Shown in pieces: positions 1 to 5,810 of a stretch of DNA of 5,810 bases. A model generated the notes under the pieces. The model was given only the letters and a program-made list of their open reading frames with translations. It was not told where the DNA came from and made no database searches. Positions within the stretch are counted from its first letter, which is position 1. Each line of letters starts with the position of its first letter. Origin of the DNA: Planctomycetota bacterium (GTDB lineage: Bacteria; Planctomycetota; B129-G9). The translations under genes were made by a program, and so were the position numbers. The stretch is taken from NCBI GenBank assembly GCA_030622295.1, contig JAUXGI010000086.1, forward strand, positions 1 through 5,810, given 5' to 3'.

Positions 1-2
1 AA

Positions 3-1031
3 GCCGAAATCCAAAGGCGTGAATACATGAAAGCCATGCGTGAGAAAATAAAGGTTTTCACGGAAAGAGCGAAGGCCTACGAGGTTCTGCCCGCAAGACT
101 GGACGAGGTCATCAAGCAGATGGGCTCGGAACGTGCCGAGGTATATGATTACCAGGCCACGCTGTTTCTGAACCTCTTCCAGACGGACCCCTCCTCTTAC
201 ACGACCGGGCGCGGAGCGAGGTGCGCCGAGTACTATCTGAAGGCGCTGAGGGTCAATCCGAACGTCGTGAACATTCCGAAACTCCGCAGCCTGATGCAGA
301 TGGGCTGCATCCGCGAAGCAGCGCAACTGGTGGAAGCCCGGCTGGAACTTGAGCCTGACAACCGGGAACTGAGGCTGCTCGGCGCGATATGCGACCTGCG
401 CATGGGTAACTTCAGGAAATCGGTCAAAACGCTGGAGAAGTTGCTGAAGGAACAGACGGGAGACACGAAGTTGCCGGGGGAAATACGGCAGCACGTCCGG
501 TGGATGGGCGCCGCGGAAGCGCTGCACGGGAAAGAGCAGGAGAGAATCAAAAAGGACGCGAAGGCCGATGACCTGCCGCGCGTGGAACTTGATACGACCA
601 GGGGCAAAATCATCATCGAACTGTTCGAGGACGATGCGCCCAACACCGTGAAGAATTTCGTGTCGCTCGTGCAAAAGCGCTTCTACGACGGCACAATGTT
701 CCACAGGGTTGAAGGCTGGGTGGTACAGGGCGGCGACCCGGAGGAATGCGGCATGGGCGGGCCCGGCTACAGCATCAAGAGCGAACCCAACGGACGGAAA
801 CACTTCCCCGGATACGTCGGCATGGCGCGCAGCAAGCCCGACACCGAAGGCAGCCAGTTTTACTTCATGAGGTACTACAGCCCGTTCCTTGACGACCGGG
901 AGTTCACGGTCTTCGCACGGGTCATCGAGGGGATGGACGTGCTGGACAAGATCGAGCGCATGGATGTGATAAAGAAGGCGACCGTCATCCGCAAGCGCGA
1001 CAAGACCACCTACGAACCTGTAAAGAACTGA
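3..1031 (+). CDS. TPR-like/cyclophilin-type peptidyl-prolyl cis-trans isomerase, 5' end possibly outside the window
   Basis: Cyclophilins catalyse cis-trans isomerisation of X-Pro bonds and help proteins fold. Numbering from the ATG at 27 (334 aa), the cyclophilin domain spans about residues 184-325. It shows FHR (225-227, matching catalytic Arg55 of human cyclophilin A), QGGDP (234-238), GGPGY (244-248), GSQF (275-278) and a TVF..V.EGMDVLDKI block (294-309). The position of human Trp121 is Phe, as in many bacterial cyclophilins, which predicts weak cyclosporin binding. The loop after FHR appears one residue shorter than usual, and the LDD..FTVF segment one longer. Residues about 62-145 are helical and TPR-like, with a motif resembling A..L.E..L.L.P.N. 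The ATG at 27 has a weak AAAGG nine bases upstream. However, the frame stays open to base 3 and reads as helix-like, charged protein (AEIQRREY), so the true start, and any signal peptide, may lie further left. Family assignment is firm; location and substrate are unknown. Confidence 0.93.
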   Translation, partial: AEIQRREYMKAMREKIKVFTERAKAYEVLPARLDEVIKQMGSERAEVYDYQATLFLNLFQTDPSSYTTGRGARCAEYYLKALRVNPNVVNIPKLRSLMQMGCIREAAQLVEARLELEPDNRELRLLGAICDLRMGNFRKSVKTLEKLLKEQTGDTKLPGEIRQHVRWMGAAEALHGKEQERIKKDAKADDLPRVELDTTRGKIIIELFEDDAPNTVKNFVSLVQKRFYDGTMFHRVEGWVVQGGDPEECGMGGPGYSIKSEPNGRKHFPGYVGMARSKPDTEGSQFYFMRYYSPFLDDREFTVFARVIEGMDVLDKIERMDVIKKATVIRKRDKTTYEPVKN

Positions 1032-1063
1032 GAGCGTCTAACGGAATACGCCGGGCGAGGGTC

Positions 1064-1076
1064 TGACTCCCCGAGC
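1064..1076. repeat. 13-bp direct repeat, left copy
   Basis: TGACTCCCCGAGC occurs here and again at 1164-1176, exactly 100 bases apart. The two copies bracket the palindromic element, the left one just before it and the right one 30 bases after it. It could be a remnant of a target duplication, part of a larger repeated unit, or a paired binding site. Confidence 0.7.
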
Positions 1077-1077
1077 G

Positions 1078-1133
1078 ATGTAGGGGACGGACTTTAGTCC
1101 GTCCCGGAACGGGCTGAAGCCCGTTCCCTACAT
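1078..1133. repeat. 56-nt three-stem palindromic element (perfect three-way junction)
   Basis: The outer stem is ATGTAG (1078-1083) paired with CTACAT (1128-1133). It encloses two adjacent hairpins with no unpaired bases at the junction. Hairpin 1 (1084-1105) is GGGACGGAC / GTCCGTCCC with loop TTTA. Hairpin 2 (1106-1127) is GGAACGGGC / GCCCGTTCC with loop TGAA. All 56 bases except the two four-base loops pair. There is no downstream T-run, so it is not a textbook intrinsic terminator, though it could slow transcription or protect the 3' end of the isomerase mRNA. The form suggests a REP/MITE-like dispersed palindrome, which a single copy cannot prove. Confidence 0.85.
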
Positions 1134-1163
1134 TCCGTGGCAAGAAATGCGGCCCCAGGCGGA

Positions 1164-1176
1164 TGACTCCCCGAGC
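1164..1176. repeat. 13-bp direct repeat, right copy
   Basis: Second perfect copy of TGACTCCCCGAGC. It lies in the leader region of the permease gene, about 50 bases before its start codon, so a regulatory role is possible but unproven. The bases on either side differ from those around the left copy. Confidence 0.7.
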
Positions 1177-1209
1177 CTTGCGAGGACGGCGGGGGGCGAA
1201 TCGATTATC

Positions 1210-1216
1210 GGAGGGG
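1210..1216 (+). promoter_or_regulatory. Ribosome binding site that decides the permease start
   Basis: GGAGGGG lies one base before an in-frame TTG (1218) and ten bases before an in-frame GTG (1227). The spacing to TTG is too short for normal initiation, whereas the spacing to GTG is workable, so GTG at 1227 is preferred. Confidence 0.7.
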
Positions 1217-1226
1217 ATTGCAGGGC

Positions 1227-2081
1227 GTGCCTGCAGAATACATCGTCAAAGCCGTGGTGCTCGTGCTTGTGGGCGTCATAATCGGCACAATCGGCACCCT
1301 GGTGGGTCTGGGCGGCGGCTTCGCCGTAGTGCCGGTGCTGGTGTTTTTTACGCGCCTGAAAGACGCCGACCGCTCGGTCGCTGCGGCTACATCACTGGTG
1401 GCGGTTTTTCTGAACGCCTGCTCCGGCACCTTCAACTACGCGCGGCAGAAGCGCATAGATGTGGCCGCCGGCCTTCTCGTAGCGATGGCCGCGATTCCGT
1501 CGGCGGTGCTGGGCGCTGCAACCGTCGGGGCCATCGGCGGCAAGCACTTCATATTCGACATCGCCTTCGCCGTGGTTGCCGCTCTGATGGCGGCACTCCT
1601 TATCGGCGAGCGCCTGGTGGCGAAACTGGGACCACTCTTTCGGAGGAAATCGAAACGCCGCCCCCGCCTCGTCTTTGACCGCCGGATGCAACTGCGCGAC
1701 GGCTCGTACCTGAACTACAAACTCGACGCAAGGCGCGGCCTGCTGACCGGCGCGATATGCGGCTTCATCGCCGGATTCCTCGGCATAGGCGGCGGCATCG
1801 TGCAGGTCCCGTTCATGATACTGTTCATGGGCCTGCCGGTGCATATCGCCGTCGCCACTTCACAGTTCATCTTGCTTTTTTCAACCGCATCTGCAACGAT
1901 ATTCAATGCGGGCAGAGGAAGGATCCAGTTCGACCTGGCCCTGCCTATCGGACTGGGACTGATTATAGGAGCGGCGATTGGCGCCAGAATCTCCAGGGCC
2001 GTAGGCGGGTGGTTTATCCGCCTGGCGCTGGCCTTCATTTTGCTGCTGATTGCCGTATGGATGTTCTTCACTGCTTTCTGA
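1227..2081 (+). CDS. TauE/SafE family inner-membrane permease (sulfite exporter family)
   Basis: A hydrophobic protein of 284 aa from the GTG start, typical for the family, with about seven or eight predicted membrane segments. Family members move small anions or sulfur/organosulfonate compounds; substrate cannot be read from sequence. The two-half duplication is clear. GLGGG (27-31) followed by FAVVP in the first half matches GIGGG (186-190) followed by IVQVP in the second. The stretch SVAAATSL...FNYARQKRIDVAAGL (about 50-83) aligns with HIAVATSQ...FNAGRGRIQFDLAL (about 206-239). Between the halves is a strongly basic hydrophilic loop (about 128-170, with RRKSKRRPR), probably cytoplasmic by the positive-inside rule. 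The gene ends 42 nt before the TolC-like gene, suggesting co-transcription. An upstream TTG at 1218 would add three residues but is too close to the Shine-Dalgarno sequence. Family call is confident; use of the name tauE or safE would not be justified. Confidence 0.94.
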   Translation: MPAEYIVKAVVLVLVGVIIGTIGTLVGLGGGFAVVPVLVFFTRLKDADRSVAAATSLVAVFLNACSGTFNYARQKRIDVAAGLLVAMAAIPSAVLGAATVGAIGGKHFIFDIAFAVVAALMAALLIGERLVAKLGPLFRRKSKRRPRLVFDRRMQLRDGSYLNYKLDARRGLLTGAICGFIAGFLGIGGGIVQVPFMILFMGLPVHIAVATSQFILLFSTASATIFNAGRGRIQFDLALPIGLGLIIGAAIGARISRAVGGWFIRLALAFILLLIAVWMFFTAF

Positions 2082-2088
2082 GGATTGC

Positions 2089-2102
2089 GGGCCGCGAGGC
2101 CC
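2089..2102 (+). other. Short intergenic hairpin with a GCGA tetraloop
   Basis: GGGCC (2089-2093) pairs with GGCCC (2098-2102) around a GCGA loop, which fits the stable GNRA class. It sits between the permease stop codon and the ribosome binding site of the TolC-like gene. It has no T-run, so it is not a terminator; it may affect mRNA stability or separate the expression of the two genes. A five-pair GC stem can occur by chance in GC-rich DNA. Confidence 0.35.
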
Positions 2103-2110
2103 CGGAGAAA

Positions 2111-2116
2111 AAGGAG
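2111..2116 (+). promoter_or_regulatory. Ribosome binding site of the TolC-like gene
   Basis: AAGGAG lies seven bases before the ATG at 2124, near-ideal spacing. This selects 2124 over the upstream in-frame TTG at 2085, which would put an arginine-rich extension in front of a good signal peptide. Confidence 0.85.
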
Positions 2117-2123
2117 TGTTCAT

Positions 2124-3758
2124 ATGAATACGTCGCACAAAGGTGTTCTCTTCTTGAGTGTTGTCTTGATGGCGTCCGGTTTTCCCGTCGCGGCGTGGTC
2201 GGTTTCGCCGGACGCGGAACGCGCTGATGAGGCTCGTGATGAGTCGCCGGTTAATCACATCGCCGAGAGCGAGGCGGCGTTTGAGGACGGGCTGACGCTG
2301 GAGGAGTGTATTGAACTGGGCCTTCGGAACAACCTGGGTCTGAGGTCGGCCAGTTACGCTCCCAAGGCCGCCGCCGCCGCCATCATCGAGGCGAAGTCGG
2401 AGTTCGACGTGGTTTACTCCCTGGCTTACGCATTCATCGACAAGGACTTCCCTTCGGCCACCGTGCTGGACGGCGCGGCCGTCCTCAGGCAGAAGTCCCA
2501 CCAGGTCGAAACCAAACTCGTCAAAAAACTGCTGACCGGCGGGTCGATCGAGTTCGGCTTCTACACGAATCACCAGAAGAGCAACTCCATCTTTGCCTCG
2601 GTCAACCCGCGCTCCGACTCGAACTTCAGCCTCAGCATCGTCCAGCGCCTGCTGCGCGGCTTCGGGCTGAACTACAACCGCAGCCGGATAGACACCTCGG
2701 AGAACGAGGAAAGAATCGAGAGCATACGATTCGAGGGAGATGTGCTGGACGTCACCTACAAGATAGAGCGGGCGTACTGGGAGTACGTGGGCTACGTGCA
2801 TGACCTGCGCGTGTGCGACGAGTCAATCAAGACCGCGGAACGAACCCTCGCCGACGTGGAAAAGCGCCTGGCAATGGGCAAGGTGCTGGAACTCGAAAGG
2901 CTGGAGGCCGAGGAATATCTTGAGAATCAGAGACTTGTCCGTTTGATAACCGCACAAAGGGTCGACGACGCGCGCGAGGCGCTGGTCCGCCTCATAGAGC
3001 CTTACTCCGATAACGTGCGCTGGGAGATGGAAATCTTCGTGCCCGGCCTGCTCGGGCGCAGGGATGCCGATATTGACATGGACAAAAACGTGAACAGGGC
3101 GCTGCAAAACCGCCATGAACTGCTGCAGGCGGACCTGATCATCGAGAACCTGAGGATACAAGAGCGCGTCGCCAAAAACGAGATGCTTCCCGCTTTTAAC
3201 CTGGCATACGAAGTGACATGGCATGGGCTGGGCTACCAGACGTATGACAGCGTCAGGGACATCAGTATAGACCGCTACGTGACCGACCAGTTGACCGCCT
3301 ATTTCGAGTATCCGCTTTTCAACCGCGGCGCAAAGAACAGGCACTTGCAGGCACACTACAACCTTGAGCGCGCGATGGTGGACGTGGACTCGCTGCGCAT
3401 GGACGTCACTATGGACGTCCGCGCGGCGGTTAGAAACGTGGAGGTCGTGAAGAGCGCCATAGATGTTGCGAAGCGCTCCTTCGAACTCGCGGTCAAGAAA
3501 CTGAAAGTGGAAAACGAGAGATACGGGGTGGGGCAGACGACCCTGAGAGACAAACTGGAATACGAACGGGAGATGGTCCGTGCCAAGACGCTTCACATCC
3601 GCGCACAGATTGATTACGAACTGGCCGTCAATCACCTCGAGCGCGTCACGGCCGCCACGCTGGAGAAGTACGACATCGACGTCCGGCGGGACGAGGTGGC
3701 CCAAAAGGCCCTCGCCGCCGCGCGGAACCACATCGGCAACAATGCAAAGACGGATTAA
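2124..3758 (+). CDS. TolC-like outer-membrane efflux protein (OEP family)
   Basis: A 544-aa precursor. TolC-family proteins trimerise into an outer-membrane barrel plus a long periplasmic helical tunnel that serves efflux pumps or type I secretion. Residues 1-26 are a signal peptide (Lys6, hydrophobic core VLFLSVVLMASGF, likely cleavage near AAWS/VS). There is no lipobox cysteine, so it is not a lipoprotein. The family's first repeat starts at LTLEECIELGLRNN (57-70) and contains the characteristic LLRGFGLNYNRSR segment (176-188). Long helices follow at about 205-292. The second repeat starts near 320 (NVNRALQNRHELLQADL) and has the strand/turn EYPLFNRGAKNR (395-406). It ends in the paired helices with ERYGVGQTTLRDKLEYERE (about 465-483). 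The charged C-terminal tail (about 515-544) is hydrophilic. It lies 42 nt after the permease gene and 4 nt before the next. No membrane-fusion protein or pump gene is in the window, so its partner is unknown. Confidence 0.95.
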   Translation: MNTSHKGVLFLSVVLMASGFPVAAWSVSPDAERADEARDESPVNHIAESEAAFEDGLTLEECIELGLRNNLGLRSASYAPKAAAAAIIEAKSEFDVVYSLAYAFIDKDFPSATVLDGAAVLRQKSHQVETKLVKKLLTGGSIEFGFYTNHQKSNSIFASVNPRSDSNFSLSIVQRLLRGFGLNYNRSRIDTSENEERIESIRFEGDVLDVTYKIERAYWEYVGYVHDLRVCDESIKTAERTLADVEKRLAMGKVLELERLEAEEYLENQRLVRLITAQRVDDAREALVRLIEPYSDNVRWEMEIFVPGLLGRRDADIDMDKNVNRALQNRHELLQADLIIENLRIQERVAKNEMLPAFNLAYEVTWHGLGYQTYDSVRDISIDRYVTDQLTAYFEYPLFNRGAKNRHLQAHYNLERAMVDVDSLRMDVTMDVRAAVRNVEVVKSAIDVAKRSFELAVKKLKVENERYGVGQTTLRDKLEYEREMVRAKTLHIRAQIDYELAVNHLERVTAATLEKYDIDVRRDEVAQKALAAARNHIGNNAKTD

Positions 3759-3762
3759 CCGG

Positions 3763-5736
3763 ATGACAGATAACGACAAACCGACAGTCGCTGCTTTTGC
3801 CGGGGGTGTGATTGTCTTGTTCGCGGCCCTGGCCATGCTCCCCTCTTTCGCGCCCTCGCTGCACGCGGAGGGCGAGCCTTCCCGTGCGGATACTGAAATT
3901 GACAGGCTCATCGAGCAACTGGGCCACGACGAATACGAAATGCGCCAGGCGGCCCAGAAGCGCCTCGTCGATATCGGCCTGCCCGCCGAAGAAGCGGTCC
4001 GAAAGGCGCTGGAGCATCCCGACCCGGAAATCCGCCTCCGCGCCGACATAATCCTCAAGCAAATCAAATGGCAACTGCCCAGGGAATATCGCGAGCGCCT
4101 GGGCGGGGAGGTGGCCGAGCGCTTGCGGAACTGGGAAACGCTCGAGGATGAAGAGCGCATGAGGCTTTTTGTCGGTTGCATCTGGATTCTGGGCGATGAC
4201 GCGGACGCCCTGTGCTTCAAGGTGCTCCGCCACGAAAAATCGGCGGTGATTATCAGGCGCGCAGCGCGATGGTTTGCACAGAGCGGACGCGGGGAGCATA
4301 TCGCGGAACTGTTGAAGATTTCGGGAGAGCGCCGTGACGACGGAATCCTCTTTGCCGCCGCGAGCCTGGCCCTGCGGTGCGGCCGGCCGGACATCGCCAT
4401 CAACGCACTGAAGAAGTCAGAGTATGTTGACGTGGAATTGGGACTGCTCGTTGCCGGACTGTACGAGCAGAAAGGTGCTTATGAAAAGGCTGAAGAACTT
4501 TACCGGCGACTCTCTGACCAAGAACCCCGGAACATACACTTCGGCCTCAAACTCGCGGAAATGTCGATGCGGGGTGGAAGGAAGGAAAAGGCCCTGGAAA
4601 TACTGCTCAAGATGTCCCGGGACAATCCCTCCGCCGAGGCGCTCCTGACGGTCCTGAATACGCTCAATGAATACGGCTTCAACGACGAGGCGGCGAAGAT
4701 TGCAAACAAAGCCGCAAAGGATTTCGGGGATTACCGCTTCGCTTTCGCCATGGCCGGGGCCGCCGAAAAATCAAACAATGGAAAGGACGCGATACGGCAT
4801 TACTTCGAAGCGCTCAGGTACGCCTCGCGTGATTTTGAAATTTTCCTGATTAACGCATCGCTCGCCGAACGCCTCCTGGCCGAATTCGGCCCGGAGAAGA
4901 CGCTTGCGGCCCTGGACGAGAAGGCGGCGAAGGCGGAAAAGGACCGGGATTTCAGGGCGATGGTATATGTCAACCTGCTTCTGGCCCAAATCGCCGCGAA
5001 CAACGGCAAAGTCGGCGAAACGAAGAAGGCGTGCGAAATCATCAGGAAGATGCACGCGAAGGCCGTGGCCCTGTCGTTCGTGGACCTGCCGGCAACACTG
5101 GGAGAAATCCTGGAGCGCGCGGGCGCGTGGGAAGAGGCTGCGGCGGTTTATCAGGAGACGCTTGACGCCGGTGAGGCAAAGCGGAATCACATCCTCGCGC
5201 TCGGCAGGTGCCGTTTCAAGATGTCCGATAGAGACGCCGCCGTGGGAGTATGGCGACTGTTGGTTGATGAGGCCGAGGCAAAAAAGCCGGCGAACTATGC
5301 CCTGCTTATCGACATTCTTCTTGCGCATGGAATGACGGAGGAAGCCGGGAAGGCAGCCGGGGATGCGCTGCAGAGATATCCCAAACGGTTGGACCTGGTG
5401 GGCCGAAGGCTGAAGATGCTTCTCGCTTCAGGCGACACCGGCGGGACGACGCTGCTGATTACAGACACGATGTTGCGCTATGAGCCTTATGAACGCTCGG
5501 CCGTGGCCCGCGTGATTCTGCAGGGTCTGCCGAAAAGCGCGGAACTGCAGGAGTTGATTGAGAAGGTTACGGAGCAGAAGGTATTTGCTGCGGCGGAATT
5601 GATGAAGCGCGCCGAAGACCTTGCAGCGAAAGGCAAGAAGAGCGAGGCCGCCGCGCTGTGCAGAAAGATCCTGGCGGTATCGAAGGAGAAGGATGTCCGG
5701 GAGAGGGCAAGGCGGATAATCGGAGACGCGGAATGA
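3763..5736 (+). CDS. Exported HEAT/TPR-like repeat protein of unknown function
   Basis: 657 aa from ATG 3763, no enzyme motif seen. Residues 8-28 are hydrophobic and followed by a plausible signal peptidase site (SLHA/EGE, after 35), so the bulk is predicted periplasmic or membrane-anchored. Residues about 43-100 resemble HEAT repeats (RQAAQKRLVDIG, DPEIRLRADIILKQI). From about 225 the protein is a long all-helical solenoid with TPR-like units, clearest at 225-257 (AGLYEQKGAYEKAEELYRRL), 259-290 and 445-480. Such solenoids bind proteins and often act as scaffolds. The ATG is 4 nt after the TolC-like stop and has only a weak GACGG upstream, so translational coupling is likely. An alternative ATG at 3742, overlapping the previous gene by 17 nt, would add MQRRINR and give the signal peptide a more usual positive N-terminus. 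Role in efflux or envelope assembly is inferred only from position. Confidence 0.9.
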   Translation: MTDNDKPTVAAFAGGVIVLFAALAMLPSFAPSLHAEGEPSRADTEIDRLIEQLGHDEYEMRQAAQKRLVDIGLPAEEAVRKALEHPDPEIRLRADIILKQIKWQLPREYRERLGGEVAERLRNWETLEDEERMRLFVGCIWILGDDADALCFKVLRHEKSAVIIRRAARWFAQSGRGEHIAELLKISGERRDDGILFAAASLALRCGRPDIAINALKKSEYVDVELGLLVAGLYEQKGAYEKAEELYRRLSDQEPRNIHFGLKLAEMSMRGGRKEKALEILLKMSRDNPSAEALLTVLNTLNEYGFNDEAAKIANKAAKDFGDYRFAFAMAGAAEKSNNGKDAIRHYFEALRYASRDFEIFLINASLAERLLAEFGPEKTLAALDEKAAKAEKDRDFRAMVYVNLLLAQIAANNGKVGETKKACEIIRKMHAKAVALSFVDLPATLGEILERAGAWEEAAAVYQETLDAGEAKRNHILALGRCRFKMSDRDAAVGVWRLLVDEAEAKKPANYALLIDILLAHGMTEEAGKAAGDALQRYPKRLDLVGRRLKMLLASGDTGGTTLLITDTMLRYEPYERSAVARVILQGLPKSAELQELIEKVTEQKVFAAAELMKRAEDLAAKGKKSEAAALCRKILAVSKEKDVRERARRIIGDAE

Positions 5737-5810
5737 GGAGGTTGTCCGCGACGTCCGGTTGCGAAGGAAATGCAGATTGGAACTGCCGGGGGCAAACACT
5801 GACAACACGG
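5733..5810 (+). CDS. Possible start of a further gene, cut by the right edge
   Basis: An ATG overlaps the TGA of the repeat-protein gene as ATGA, a common sign of translational coupling, and its frame stays open for all 26 codons to the edge (begins MRRLSATSG). No family can be recognised. A strong GAGGAGG (5735-5741) lies inside the first codons rather than upstream. It might instead serve a later start, but no ATG or GTG lies at a suitable distance from it. A TTG at 5759 opens a different frame that also reaches the edge (LRRKCRLEL). Which frame is real cannot be decided here. Confidence 0.3.
   Translation, partial: MRRLSATSGCEGNADWNCRGQTLTTR

Noticed and set aside
1084..1127. Intrinsic terminator for the isomerase gene
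   Set aside because: The hairpins are stable but no T-run follows either one, and they belong to a larger three-stem palindrome.
1178..1208. Possible sigma-70-like promoter (TTGCGA and GATTAT, 19-base spacing)
   Set aside because: The spacing is long, the matches are partial, and transcription would begin around or after the permease ribosome binding site, giving almost no leader.
1163..1678. Plus-strand open frame overlapping the permease gene in another frame
   Set aside because: The translation is very rich in Arg and Gly, typical of a frame-shifted reading of GC-rich DNA, while the overlapping frame encodes a clear TauE/SafE protein.
1881..2801. Minus-strand open frame of 306 codons
   Set aside because: It spans the ends of two convincing + strand genes and the gap between them, and its product shows no domain or plausible start signal.
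2823..4403. Long minus-strand open frame of 526 codons
   Set aside because: It lies antisense to the TolC-like and repeat-protein genes, both well supported by family motifs, signal peptides and ribosome binding or coupling. Its translation is low-complexity, rich in Arg, Ser and Val, with no recognisable domain; GC-rich coding DNA often gives such mirrored open frames.
5770..5802. Ten-codon open frame (MQIGTAGGKH) after AAGGAA
   Set aside because: The AAGGAA directly abuts the ATG, the peptide is too short to judge, and no conservation or context supports it.

Overview
The window looks like ordinary chromosomal DNA from a GC-rich Gram-negative (diderm) bacterium. The outer-membrane efflux protein requires an outer membrane. 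The long solenoid proteins (TPR-like repeats fused to a cyclophilin, and HEAT-like plus TPR-like repeats behind a signal sequence) are a style common in Planctomycetota and related uncultured lineages, but nothing here fixes the taxon. All recognisable genes lie on the + strand and fill most of the window.

Layout. (1) 3-1031: a helical/TPR-like N-terminal region fused to a cyclophilin-type peptidyl-prolyl isomerase; the reading frame is still open at the left edge, so the gene may begin outside the window. (2) 1032-1226: a non-coding gap holding a 56-nt perfectly paired three-stem palindrome (1078-1133). Its two 22-nt hairpins are diverged copies of each other, and every stem difference is compensated. 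A 13-bp direct repeat, copies exactly 100 bp apart, flanks it. (3) 1227-2081: a TauE/SafE-family membrane permease with the classic two-half repeat. (4) 2124-3758: a TolC-like outer-membrane efflux protein with a signal peptide. (5) 3763-5736: an exported or membrane-anchored HEAT/TPR-like repeat protein. (6) 5733-5810: a possible next gene overlapping the previous stop by ATGA and running off the right edge.

Genes 3 to 5 are tightly spaced (42 nt, then 4 nt) and probably form one transcript, possibly extended by gene 6. They supply an inner-membrane anion-type permease, an outer-membrane channel and a probably periplasmic scaffold protein, with no membrane-fusion protein or RND/ABC pump in view. 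That they work together is an inference from spacing only. The most unusual feature of the window is the palindromic element between the isomerase and permease genes.
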